DNA from: Chromatiaceae bacterium
GTDB taxonomy: Bacteria > Pseudomonadota > Gammaproteobacteria > Chromatiales > Chromatiaceae
Direction: 5' to 3'
Assembly (NCBI GenBank): GCA_028277465.1
Contig: JANQGF010000312.1
Span: 1-41,859 of the forward strand
DNA length: 41,859 nt
In this document: positions 25,854 through 34,843 of the stretch, piece by piece
Numbering within the stretch: position 1 is the first letter of the stretch
Layout: each line of letters begins with the position of its first letter
Notes under the pieces: generated by a model
Seen by the model: the letters and a program-made list of their open reading frames with translations, nothing else
Database searches by the model: none
What the model was told of the DNA's origin: nothing
Program-made: the position numbers and the translations under genes

Positions 25854-28800
25854 ATGAGTGAAGAACATCGAAACTATCGGGAGCGTAGGATACAAACTCG
25901 GTATCCCGTTGACCTGCATGCCAAGGTGCGCGGCCGGAATCAGTCGCCGACCAACTGCCGGGTTCGCAATATCTGCAACGGGGGCGTGCTTCTCGAGGCG
26001 GGTGGGGGAGCGTCCGAGCTGCCCTTCCAGCCCAACGAGCATGTGGATCTTCACTTCGATCTCCCCGATGCCCAGAGCATGGATCCGGTGCAGGCTGTCA
26101 TCGAGGTGGTCCACCGTGTCGATCAGGGTGTGGGTGCGCGTTTTATCCGTCTGGTGGGCGATGGAAGGGCACGGCTCGTCCGCTTCATCAGTGAGGCCGC
26201 AGCGGCGCATCAGGGCGACGCAGATGAGGAACTGGATCCGAGCCGCGCACGGGCACGCGACATCCTGCAGGATGTTGGTCGCAAGCACCTGGGGGGGCTG
26301 CTCGATTCCTTGTTGGAGACACTGGTCGAGGAGCTCTGGCGGCATAGTGAGCGCGCCGGGAGCGATTCCGAGCGGACGCGCTTCACGGGAGAGATTGGCA
26401 TGCTGGCGCGTGCAATCCAGGACGAGAGCATACCCAATCGGCTGCTCGAGGAGTTGCTCGAGGCCTTGAGGAAGCTCGGCACCGGCGCACCGGGCGAGTC
26501 CTCCGAGTCTCCGGAGAAGTCAGCCGATTCGACCGAAGAATTGCAGTTGGTGGACCAGGACGAGTTCGAGATCTGGCTTGCCAAATCGCAGTTGGCCAAT
26601 CGCTTGGAGCAGGAGCTGCACGAGCCGCTGGATTCGCTGCGCAACCAGGTGGCCGCCTTGTTCCAGGGGACCTTTCTCCCGATGGAGCCCCTGGCATTGG
26701 CCGACGCCATCGAGCAAATCTTGCGGGATATCGGCATCGGTCTACAGCTGCAGAGATTGTCCATGGAGATTGTCGCGAACCACCTGTCGCGCAATCTGGG
26801 TAGCTTCTATCGCGAGGTGCTGTGGGCCTGGTCGAAGGCTGGCCTCTCGGCGTTCGAGCCCGGCGCCGATGGCTCTGTGGCGGCTGCGCCGGCGCCTTCG
26901 GCCGATGCCACGGGTCCCGAGGCGCAGGCCGGGACCTCGGATTCCATGCTGCCGTCCGAGCCGACAGAAGCGGTCCCGACCCCTGATCCTGGTGTGTCCG
27001 GCGCAGCTCATCAGGCGGCTACCGGCAGACCATCGCGCGCTCGAGCCGCGCAGACAGGGGCGCAGACCCCTGCTCATCCGGAAAAGGGCCCGGCCTCTCT
27101 GGCGCAGAAGCGAGAGGCCCGGCTCTTCGCGGGTTGGCGTCGCATTGCGGATCTGCTCGCCAGTCTGCCCGCGGATCACCAGGTTCCGGAGCCGGACGCG
27201 AACCGCCCGCTCAAAGAGGTCGTTGCCCAATGGCTTGCGGCCGCAGAGGCGAAGAACCACCATCCGGACCGCCAGCCGGTGATGTCGCCCCAGGTCGAAG
27301 AACGGGTGGAGCTGACCGACCGGCTGCTTGCTCACATGCTGGCAGACCCCTCGACGCCGCAGCGGCTCAGGTCACTCATCAAACCGCTCACGACGCGCTT
27401 CCTGTCCATGGCCGTCACTGGGCCCGAGGCGGTTGCGGACGCCAACCGGCCCTTGGTCAATCTGATGAATCGGCTGGAGCACCTGCTGTTGTTCCTGCTG
27501 AACGAAGAGGGCGACGATCTGGGTTTGCAGGGCGCCGTCGAGAGGGTCATTGACAAGTTGGTCTCGTCCGACAACCGGGATCTCGAGACCCTGACCGGTC
27601 TGTCGCAGCAGCTCGGTGACCTGGAGACCCGCGCGGGCCGCGAGTATCAAGGAAATGTGTCCAGTTGGGTCGATGTCTGCGAGTCGAGAGAGCGGGCGAG
27701 ATTGGCCCGTGAGCAGGTCCGGCAACGGTTGAACACGGCGTTCTCCGGGAAGCGGATTCACAAGGTCGTCGACGAGCTGCTCGAATCCGGCTGGCGAAGC
27801 CTGCTGGAGTCGGTGTGTGCCGGTGTCGGGACGGAGGGTCCGCGCTGGCGCAAGGCTTGGCAACGTCTGATGGCCCTGCATCGGATGACGGCTGGGCAGG
27901 AGGCGAGCGATACCGAGAGGGAGTCGGACCTGGATTCCCTGATCGCGGATCTTCGTGAGTCACTGACCTATATCGGGACGGATCCGATCGTTTGCGATGA
28001 GCTCCTGGGACGGATCGAGACCGCCGTGCGTCGCGTGCGCGCATCGATGGATCGTGAGGACGACTATCTACTCTTCTGCCCCTTGGCACCCGAACCGGAC
28101 AGTGAGCCAGACCAAGTCCCATCTGGGTTGCCCACGGCGGACTGGGAGAAGGGACTCGAGCAGGTCGACGCACTGCCGCTCGGGGCCTTGATCTGGATGC
28201 GGCTCAAGGACGCCAAGAAGGCACTTCGCCTCATCTGGCGCAATGAAGACGGCTCACGTCTGGCGGTCACGGATACGATGGGAAAACGCATGAAGGTGTT
28301 GCGTCGTTACCGGCTGGCGGAGGCCTTTGCCCGTGGCCAGGCGCGCGCCCAGAAGCCGACGGCGAAGCGCATGGTCACGCGTGCCGCCGACGCGGCCCTA
28401 TCGGACATGCAGCAGGGTCTCAGTTACCATGAGGCCCATGATCCGCTGACCGGTCTATCGACGCAGCGACATCTGGTCGGCTCCTTGACCCAGTTGCTGG
28501 TGAAAGAGGCCGACTCGCGTAACCGGCATGCATTGTGTCTTCTTGAATTGGATCGTTACGACACCCTGACGGGTGCTTACGGCTACAAGGTCGGTGATCG
28601 CATGCTGCGTGAGGTGGCTCGGCTCCTGGAAGGTGTAATGTCGGACGCGCTTTGTATGGCCTACCTCGGGGGAAGCCGCTTCGGTTTGCTGACATCCATC
28701 ATGGACCGAGATCATGCAACCGAGATCGGCGAATCGATCCGTGCTGGCTTGACCTCGATGCCCTTCGACCTGCAGGGAAAGCCTTTCCGTGTCACTGGGA

Positions 28801-29705
28801 GCCTCGGCATCGCCATCTTGACCGATGACACCAGGAGCCCGGACAAATTGCTTTCTGGGGCCAGCGTGGCCTGTTTGGCGGCGCAGCGAGAGGGGGGCGA
28901 TCGCGTTATCGTCTTCAGCAAGGACAATGAGATCATTGCGCGCCAGGTGGATCATATGCGTGGCTGGGCGCAAGCCGAGGACGTCCTCCACAAAGGTCGC
29001 CGGCGGCTGCGTTATCAGCGCATCGTCCCGCTCGATACCACCGCTGAGCTTTCGCCGCACTGCGAGATCCTCTTGAGTGTCTATGACGAGGACGGCGTGC
29101 CCTTGTCGCTGCAATCCTTTATCGCGGCCGCCGAGGCGTTCAACATGATGCGCGAAGTCGATCGCCAAGTGATCGACGAGGTCTTCGAATGGATCTATGC
29201 GCATCCCGAGAAGGTGCGTTCGGTCGGGGGTATTGCCATCAATCTCTCAGGGCAGTCACTCGGTGACCCGGGTCTGGTGGGTTATATCCGCCGTGGTTTG
29301 GATCGTTTTCGGATCCCAGTCGAGATGGTCAGTTTCGAGGTGACCGAGACTGCCGCCATCGTCAATCTGGATCAGGCCGCGAACATGTTGGAGGGCATCA
29401 AGGCGCTGGGTTGCCGCATCGCGTTGGATGATTTCGGCGCCGGCATGTCCTCCTACAGTTATCTCAAGAATCTACCGGTCGATTTCGTCAAGATCGATGG
29501 CTCCTTCGTCAAGGACATTCTCGTCAGTCCCGACGACCGCCAAATCGTCAAATCATTCAATGAGATCGCCCATTTCATGGGCAAGAAGACGATCGCCGAG
29601 TACGTGGAGAACCAGGAGATCATGGAGCTGTTGCGTGACATCGGTGTCGATTACGCTCAGGGCTACGCGATCGAAAAGCCGCAGTTCATCGATGAGATGA
29701 ACTGA
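25854..29705 (+). CDS. PilZ-DUF1631-GGDEF-EAL protein with degenerate GGDEF
   Basis: The 1283-residue protein has four parts. An N-terminal PilZ domain (about 8-110) has the c-di-GMP motif RxxxR (RIQTR) and NxCxxG (NICNGG, Cys replacing the usual Ser). A long helical DUF1631 region (about 130-800) ends in the typical LPLGALIWMRLKDAKKALRLIW...DGSRLAVTD...MKVLRRYRLAEAF. A GGDEF domain (about 855-1000) has DPLTGL but GGSRF where GGDEF should be, so it should not make c-di-GMP. A C-terminal EAL domain (about 1060-1283) has EIL for EAL but keeps NLSGQS, FEVTE, DDFGAG, KIDGSF and EYVEN. It may bind, and possibly hydrolyse, c-di-GMP. ATG 25854 gives a clean PilZ start; no strong ribosome site is visible. 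No membrane segment is present. Confidence 0.85.
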   Translation: MSEEHRNYRERRIQTRYPVDLHAKVRGRNQSPTNCRVRNICNGGVLLEAGGGASELPFQPNEHVDLHFDLPDAQSMDPVQAVIEVVHRVDQGVGARFIRLVGDGRARLVRFISEAAAAHQGDADEELDPSRARARDILQDVGRKHLGGLLDSLLETLVEELWRHSERAGSDSERTRFTGEIGMLARAIQDESIPNRLLEELLEALRKLGTGAPGESSESPEKSADSTEELQLVDQDEFEIWLAKSQLANRLEQELHEPLDSLRNQVAALFQGTFLPMEPLALADAIEQILRDIGIGLQLQRLSMEIVANHLSRNLGSFYREVLWAWSKAGLSAFEPGADGSVAAAPAPSADATGPEAQAGTSDSMLPSEPTEAVPTPDPGVSGAAHQAATGRPSRARAAQTGAQTPAHPEKGPASLAQKREARLFAGWRRIADLLASLPADHQVPEPDANRPLKEVVAQWLAAAEAKNHHPDRQPVMSPQVEERVELTDRLLAHMLADPSTPQRLRSLIKPLTTRFLSMAVTGPEAVADANRPLVNLMNRLEHLLLFLLNEEGDDLGLQGAVERVIDKLVSSDNRDLETLTGLSQQLGDLETRAGREYQGNVSSWVDVCESRERARLAREQVRQRLNTAFSGKRIHKVVDELLESGWRSLLESVCAGVGTEGPRWRKAWQRLMALHRMTAGQEASDTERESDLDSLIADLRESLTYIGTDPIVCDELLGRIETAVRRVRASMDREDDYLLFCPLAPEPDSEPDQVPSGLPTADWEKGLEQVDALPLGALIWMRLKDAKKALRLIWRNEDGSRLAVTDTMGKRMKVLRRYRLAEAFARGQARAQKPTAKRMVTRAADAALSDMQQGLSYHEAHDPLTGLSTQRHLVGSLTQLLVKEADSRNRHALCLLELDRYDTLTGAYGYKVGDRMLREVARLLEGVMSDALCMAYLGGSRFGLLTSIMDRDHATEIGESIRAGLTSMPFDLQGKPFRVTGSLGIAILTDDTRSPDKLLSGASVACLAAQREGGDRVIVFSKDNEIIARQVDHMRGWAQAEDVLHKGRRRLRYQRIVPLDTTAELSPHCEILLSVYDEDGVPLSLQSFIAAAEAFNMMREVDRQVIDEVFEWIYAHPEKVRSVGGIAINLSGQSLGDPGLVGYIRRGLDRFRIPVEMVSFEVTETAAIVNLDQAANMLEGIKALGCRIALDDFGAGMSSYSYLKNLPVDFVKIDGSFVKDILVSPDDRQIVKSFNEIAHFMGKKTIAEYVENQEIMELLRDIGVDYAQGYAIEKPQFIDEMN

Positions 29706-29787
29706 ACCGCGTCTAGAGCAAAATGCGTAGTTTTCACTTTGTGTCTGGCTTTGAGGACTTCACCGGCCTTGGGAGGGACGCGGTTTA
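29703..29787. repeat. Repeat with inverted 9-bp arms after the GGDEF/EAL gene
   Basis: AACCGCGTC (29705-29713) pairs perfectly with GACGCGGTT (29777-29785). The first ~32 bases (29703-29734), read in reverse, resemble 5965-5994. The repeat overlaps the stop codon of the preceding gene. Confidence 0.5.
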
Positions 29788-29905
29788 AGGCGACTTCCTG
29801 GAAGGAATTTACCCAAGAGATCGACCGGTTGTTGGGCTGAGCCAGAGCGAAGCCCAACAGGCGCCGCTGACGCGGGTCAGAAGCATCATCCCCAGTCGAG
29901 GACGC

Positions 29906-30775
29906 ATGAATCCACAGTCCCAGTTCCCTGACCGCTATCCACCGAGGGCAGCCCTGGAAGCCGCCTTCCAAGCGGTGCGGCGTGCCAAGGTCCCCCAGGT
30001 TCCCGATGTCGTGCTTGGATTGAGAGAGGAGCTCGCTCGCGCGGAGCCCAGGTTCCAGGTCGCTGCCGATCTGGTTGCACAGGATCTCGCCCTCAGTGGT
30101 CAGGTCATGAAGACCATCAACTCGCCCTTGTTCTCCTGTCGGACCAAGATCGGTAGCCTTCGGCAGGCGGTCACCATGATGGGTATCGATCGCTTGACCA
30201 ACCTGGTGACGGCTCAGGCCTTCAATCGAGCGCGGGACGCTGCAACCGGACCGGCGCGTGTCGTCTGGGACTCGATCATGGAGCAGGCGCATGCCACCCT
30301 TGCCGTTTCCAGGGTGGTCGAGGGCGCCAGTTCCGAAGAGGCCTATCTGTTCGGGATCATGCAGGATGCCGGTAGCCTGATCTTCGCCGATCTGCTCCCA
30401 GGCTATGGGGCCGAATGGACCCTACGCCGTGCCGAGCCCCAATCTCTGCTCGATTATGAGCGCTCAGCCATGGGCGTCGATCACACCACGGTCGGCTTCC
30501 TGCTGGCCGGCAACTGGCGGCTCCCCGAGCCGGTGGCACTGGCGATCTACCATCACCATTCAGCGGACGTCACCGCATGGGCAGAACCGAGGGTGCGATC
30601 CTTGATTGCGATGGCGAAGCTCGCGCACTACCTCATTGCGCTCTCTCATGCCACCCAGGAGATGCCTGAGATGCTCGTTTATCGGGACACCGCGCGACAA
30701 GAGCTGAACCTCTCTGACGAAGATTGGTCGGTGTTGCAACAAGAGTCGCTCGAGCGCGGTTGGTCTCAACGCTAG
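29906..30775 (+). CDS. HDOD-domain protein
   Basis: The 289-residue product has an HDOD domain over residues about 20-225: VPQVPDVVLGLREELARAEPRFQVAADLVAQDLALSGQVMKTINSPLF, then KIGSLRQAVTMMGIDRLTNLV, LFGIMQDAGSLIF and VDHTTVGFLLAGNWRLPEPVALAIYHHHS. HDOD is an HD-like fold that lost its metal residues and works as a signalling or regulatory module, often near c-di-GMP proteins. It lies 200 bases after the large PilZ/GGDEF/EAL gene, with a possible functional link by position only. A GAGGA site precedes ATG 29906. Confidence 0.87.
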   Translation: MNPQSQFPDRYPPRAALEAAFQAVRRAKVPQVPDVVLGLREELARAEPRFQVAADLVAQDLALSGQVMKTINSPLFSCRTKIGSLRQAVTMMGIDRLTNLVTAQAFNRARDAATGPARVVWDSIMEQAHATLAVSRVVEGASSEEAYLFGIMQDAGSLIFADLLPGYGAEWTLRRAEPQSLLDYERSAMGVDHTTVGFLLAGNWRLPEPVALAIYHHHSADVTAWAEPRVRSLIAMAKLAHYLIALSHATQEMPEMLVYRDTARQELNLSDEDWSVLQQESLERGWSQR

Positions 30776-30861
30776 TCTCCGCAAATCCCGCCCTGGCGCT
30801 CTGTCAAGCGAAGGGATTACAATTAATAGTTACCGTGGAACAGTACCCCAGCCGCTCGATT

Positions 30862-30890
30862 TGGTAGGAGCGGCGCCTCGCCGCGACGAG
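30862..30890. repeat. REP-like hairpin upstream of prfB
   Basis: GTAGGAGCGGCGCCTCGCCG and the following CGACG match the common gammaproteobacterial REP type with the GTAGGAG head. GCGGCG (30870-30875) pairs with CGCCGC (30879-30884) around CCT. It lies in the 195-base gap between the HDOD gene and prfB and may end the HDOD transcript. Confidence 0.65.
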
Positions 30891-30970
30891 CCTGCAAACT
30901 GCTGCGGCTCTTGTTCCATGCTCCGGGGTGCCAGAGACACGGCGTGACCGTTAACCCGATGGAGCGAATC

Positions 30971-32069
30971 ATGTTCGACATCAATCCCATTGCCGCTCAG
31001 ATCAACGACCTCAAGGGACGGGTGGAATCCCTCAGGGGGTATCTTTGACTATGTGGAAAGAAAGGACCGTCTGACCGAGGTCCTACGAGAGCTCGAAGAG
31101 CCCACGGTCTGGGGGGACCCGGAGCGCGCGCAGGCCCTGGGACGTGAGCGCGCCTCGCTGGAAGGGGTTGTCGTCACCATCGAGGAGCTCTCGTCGGGCC
31201 TCGCGGACGCCGACGACCTGCTCGCGTTGGCCGCGGATGAAGGTGACGAGGCAACCATGGATGCACTCGTCGCGGACCTCGGGCGCTATGAGTCGCGGGT
31301 GGGGGAGCTCGAGTTTCGCCGCATGTTTTCCGGGGAGATGGATGGCAGCAACGCCTTCCTGGATATCCAAGCTGGATCGGGCGGCACCGAGGCCCAGGAC
31401 TGGGCGGAGATGCTGTTGCGCATGTATCTGCGCTGGGGCGAGGCGCGCCGTTTCAAGACCGAGCTGATGGAGGTGTCGCCAGGTGAGGTGGCGGGGATCA
31501 AGTCGGCCACCGTCAAGTTCGAAGGCGATTACGCCTTTGGCTGGTTGCGCACCGAGACCGGGGTCCATCGTCTGGTGCGCAAGTCGCCCTTCGATTCCGG
31601 CAATCGACGGCATACCTCTTTCGCTGCGGTCTTCGTCTCGCCCGAGATCGACGACAGTGTCGAGATCGAGATCAATCCAGCGGATCTGCGCATCGATGTC
31701 TATCGGGCGAGTGGTGCTGGCGGTCAGCACGTCAATCGCACCGAGTCGGCAGTGCGTATCACGCATCTGCCGACTGGGACCGTGACCCAGTGCCAGAACG
31801 ACCGCTCCCAACACAAGAACAAGGACCAGGCGATGAGGCAGCTCAAGGCCAAGCTCTACGAGTTGGAGATGCAGAAGCGTCAGGCCAGTCAACAGGCGGT
31901 CGAAGACAGCAAGTCCGACATCGGCTGGGGTAGTCAGATCCGCTCGTACGTCCTGGATCAGTCGCGCATCAAGGATCTGCGGACCGGGGTGGAGGTCGCC
32001 AACACCCAAGCGGTCTTGGACGGTAACCTCGATCCCTTCATCGAGGCTAGTCTCAAGCGCGGTCTGTAG
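30971..32069 (+). CDS. prfB: Peptide chain release factor 2, with programmed +1 frameshift
   Basis: Translation from ATG 30971 ([20 protein letters not shown]...) reaches an in-frame TGA at 31046-31048 after 25 codons. A +1 shift on CTT-T (31043-31046) continues in the next frame as [16 protein letters not shown]... to 32069, giving a 365-residue RF2. The SPF anticodon-like motif (S205-P-F207, recognising UGA and UAA) and the GGQ hydrolysis motif (G250-G-Q252) fall at the same positions as in E. coli RF2. RF2 reads UGA, so when it is scarce ribosomes pause and shift, making more RF2. It heads the prfB-lysS pair with a 20-base gap. Confidence 0.97.
31034..31049 (+). promoter_or_regulatory. prfB recoding signal
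   Basis: AGGGGG (31034-31039) acts as an internal Shine-Dalgarno three bases before CTT (31043-31045) and the stop TGA with C after it (31046-31049). This arrangement is the same as in E. coli prfB and drives the +1 slip. Confidence 0.95.
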
Positions 32070-32089
32070 ATCGTGGGAGAACCGAGCGA

Positions 32090-33637
32090 ATGAGCAAGCA
32101 GGCAGGGCGCAACCCGGCGGCGGATACGGGCTCGCTGTCGAGCGACGCGCCAGAAGATCACAAGCTGGTGGCTCAACGACGCGAGAAGCTGACCCAACTG
32201 CGGCGCCAAGGAAACGCCTTTCCGAACGATTTCCGGCGCGACGTCATGGCCGGTGAACTCCAGGCCCATTACGGGGAGCAGGATCCGGAGTCACTGGAGT
32301 CAAGTGCAGTTGGAGTGAAGGTTGCCGGGCGTCTGATGACGCGCCGCATCATGGGCAAGGCGAGCTTCGCCCACCTACAGGACATGTCGGGGCGCATTCA
32401 GCTCTTCGTGCAGCGTGACCTGGTCGGTGAGGAGGCCTATTCGCAGTTCAAGCGAGACCTGGACCTCGGCGACATCTTGGGCGTGGAGGGGACGCTCTTC
32501 AAGACCAAGACGGGTGAGCTGTCGGTCCGCTGCAGCAGGGTTCGTCTTCTGACCAAGGCGTTGCGGCCCTTGCCGGAGAAGTTCCATGGGCTGACGGACA
32601 CGGAGAGCCGTTACCGCCACCGGTATCTGGATCTCATCATGAATCCGGATGCGCGCGAGACCTTTCGTCTACGCACCGCCATCATCCAGTTCGCTCGTGA
32701 CTATCTGAATGCCCGGGGCTATCTCGAGGTCGAGACGCCCATGATGCAAGTGATTCCAGGCGGGGCGGTGGCGCGGCCCTTCGTCACTCACCACAATGCG
32801 TTGGACATGCAGTTGTTTCTGCGGATCGCGCCCGAGCTCTTTCTCAAGCGGCTCGTGGTTGGCGGTCTGGAGAAGGTTTACGAGATCAACCGCAATTTCC
32901 GCAACGAGGGGTTGTCGACTCGCCACAATCCCGAGTTCACCATGCTGGAGTTCTATCAGGCCTACGCGGACTACCGGGACCTCATGGACCTGACGGAGGA
33001 CCTCTTGCGCCAGATGGCGCTCGAGGTCCTGGGGCGCACGCGAATCCAGTATCAGGGAGCAAGCTATGATCTGTCTCGGCCCTTCGCGCGCCTGAGTGTG
33101 CGCGAGTCGATCCTGCGTTTCAACGCCGATCTGGCTCCGGCCGATCTGGACGACCCGGAGCGCCTAAAAGCCTTTGCTGGGCGGCTCGGAATGGAGCTGA
33201 AACCGACTTGGGGGTTGGGCAAGCTCCAGCTCGAGTTGTTCGAGCGGACGGTCGAGGACCGTTTACTGGATCCGACCTTCATAACGGAGTATCCGACCGA
33301 GGTCTCGCCGCTGGCGCGACGCAATGACGAAAATCCCTCCGTCACCGACCGTTTCGAGCTCTTCGTCGGGGGGCGCGAGATCGCCAATGGGTTCTCGGAG
33401 CTGAACGACGCCGAGGATCAGGCGGAGCGCTTTCGCCAGCAGGTTGCCGAGAAGGAGGCCGGCGATACCGAGGCCATGTATTTCGACGCCGACTATATCC
33501 GTGCGCTGGAGCATGGTATGCCCCCCACGGCGGGCGAGGGGATCGGGATCGACCGGCTGGTGATGCTGTTCACCGACTCCCCCTCCATCCGCGACGTCTT
33601 GCTCTTCCCGCATATGCGTCCGGAGGCCGCCTCCTGA
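32090..33637 (+). CDS. lysS: Lysyl-tRNA synthetase, class II
   Basis: The 515-residue product has an OB-fold anticodon-binding domain (about 65-165: [30 protein letters not shown]) and a class II catalytic core with [36 protein letters not shown], motif 2 ([26 protein letters not shown]) and motif 3 ([26 protein letters not shown]). It charges tRNA-Lys. A GGAG site precedes ATG 32090. Its stop is 18 bases from the convergent ygfZ stop, so the two transcripts must overlap at their ends. Confidence 0.97.
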   Translation: MSKQAGRNPAADTGSLSSDAPEDHKLVAQRREKLTQLRRQGNAFPNDFRRDVMAGELQAHYGEQDPESLESSAVGVKVAGRLMTRRIMGKASFAHLQDMSGRIQLFVQRDLVGEEAYSQFKRDLDLGDILGVEGTLFKTKTGELSVRCSRVRLLTKALRPLPEKFHGLTDTESRYRHRYLDLIMNPDARETFRLRTAIIQFARDYLNARGYLEVETPMMQVIPGGAVARPFVTHHNALDMQLFLRIAPELFLKRLVVGGLEKVYEINRNFRNEGLSTRHNPEFTMLEFYQAYADYRDLMDLTEDLLRQMALEVLGRTRIQYQGASYDLSRPFARLSVRESILRFNADLAPADLDDPERLKAFAGRLGMELKPTWGLGKLQLELFERTVEDRLLDPTFITEYPTEVSPLARRNDENPSVTDRFELFVGGREIANGFSELNDAEDQAERFRQQVAEKEAGDTEAMYFDADYIRALEHGMPPTAGEGIGIDRLVMLFTDSPSIRDVLLFPHMRPEAAS

Positions 33638-33655
33638 CGCGCAGGGGCGAGAGGT

Positions 33656-34696
33656 TCAGGATTGCTCGGCCTCTACCGGGAAGCCGTAAGGCGGTGCCGT
33701 CAGAGATAAGGTGGGTCCCTGTTCGCCGAGCCTGACCTCTCCATCCTCGGCGGCACTGATTTCGGCCACTGCGAGCAAGGCGTAGCACCCCTCGCTCAGG
33801 GGAGCGACGTCGACCACGCGGCCACTCGCCTGTCTCGAGGTACTGGCGGGTGAATAGAGTTCGTCCCCGGGTCGGGGTGGCGTCGAGGTAGCGACCTCGG
33901 CGAGATACATGCGCCGCTTGAGCTTGCCGAGGTGCTGCATGCGTGCGACCACCTCCTGGCCGGTGTAGCAGCCCTTGTGGAAGCTGACGCCGTGGATCAG
34001 CTGGAGGTTGGTCATCTGAGGAACGAAGGCCTCGGCGGTCTGGTTGTAAATGGTGGGAATGCCGGCCTGGATGTCGAGCAAGGTCCAGTCGGCGCGATTG
34101 GCGGGGTCGGCCTGGCCGCTGAGCTCGTCCCAGGCCCGACTCGCGGCAGGAAAGGGACCGAGCAGCTCGAAGCGCGGAACGGGACCTGGGAGACGGACCA
34201 GGACCAGCTCTCCGGAGATGGCCAGGTTGTCGTCCCGCTCCGGCGCCGAGAGTCCCCGCTCTGCGAGCAGACGAGGTGCCTCTTCGCCGGCGATTCCAAT
34301 CCGCAGCAAGTCGTCGCTGGCGTCTTCGAGCGTTACCTTGCTGCGTAGGACGAAGATGCGCAAACGCTTGAGGATCTCCGGAAGCCGCTCGGCCAGGGTC
34401 TGCAGATAGAAGGTCTCTTGGATGCGCATGACCCGAAAGCTGGCCAGCATGCGGCCTTTCTGGCTGCAGTAGCTGCTGATCTGGGTGTGGATGTCGGAGA
34501 CTTCGCGGATATCATTGGTGAGTTGTCCCTGCAAGAAGGTCTCCGCGTCCGCACCGCACACCCGGATCAGTCCCAGATGGGAGAGATCGAAGAGGCGCGT
34601 GCGGTTGCTATCGGCTGGCGTTGGGAAGTGGACGCCACCGTCGGCGCCGATCTCAGCCTTGCGTGTGGTGAGGAAGTCTCGCCATTGACTCGTCAT
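33656..34696 (-). CDS. ygfZ: tRNA-modifying/folate-binding protein YgfZ
   Basis: The 346-residue protein belongs to the YgfZ (GcvT-like, folate-binding) family, which supports iron-sulfur cluster assembly and the MiaB methylthiolation of tRNA. The hallmark KGCYTGQEVVARMQHLGKLKRRM is present, as are FLQGQLTNDI, YCSQKGRMLASF and the IQAGIPTIYNQTAEAFVPQMTNL loop. I chose ATG 34696, preceded by GAGG at a spacing of eight, over ATG 34750. It faces lysS and is divergent from the RNB ribonuclease gene. Confidence 0.93.
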   Translation of the reverse strand: MTSQWRDFLTTRKAEIGADGGVHFPTPADSNRTRLFDLSHLGLIRVCGADAETFLQGQLTNDIREVSDIHTQISSYCSQKGRMLASFRVMRIQETFYLQTLAERLPEILKRLRIFVLRSKVTLEDASDDLLRIGIAGEEAPRLLAERGLSAPERDDNLAISGELVLVRLPGPVPRFELLGPFPAASRAWDELSGQADPANRADWTLLDIQAGIPTIYNQTAEAFVPQMTNLQLIHGVSFHKGCYTGQEVVARMQHLGKLKRRMYLAEVATSTPPRPGDELYSPASTSRQASGRVVDVAPLSEGCYALLAVAEISAAEDGEVRLGEQGPTLSLTAPPYGFPVEAEQS

Positions 34697-34843
34697 GTGA
34701 AGGACCTCGAAACTCTTGGCGTCGTGAGCTTGCACCCTGAAAGTCTCCACCCTCTATGATACGCCAGTCCTTTCGATCGGCGTCTCGGGAACGAGAGTCG
34801 GTACTCATCGGCGGGTGCCGAACAAACTGGAGATAGAAGCGTC

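Noticed and set aside
31046-31048. TGA as selenocysteine in prfB
   Set aside because: The surrounding sequence is the known RF2 frameshift site, and the downstream protein continues in the +1 frame.
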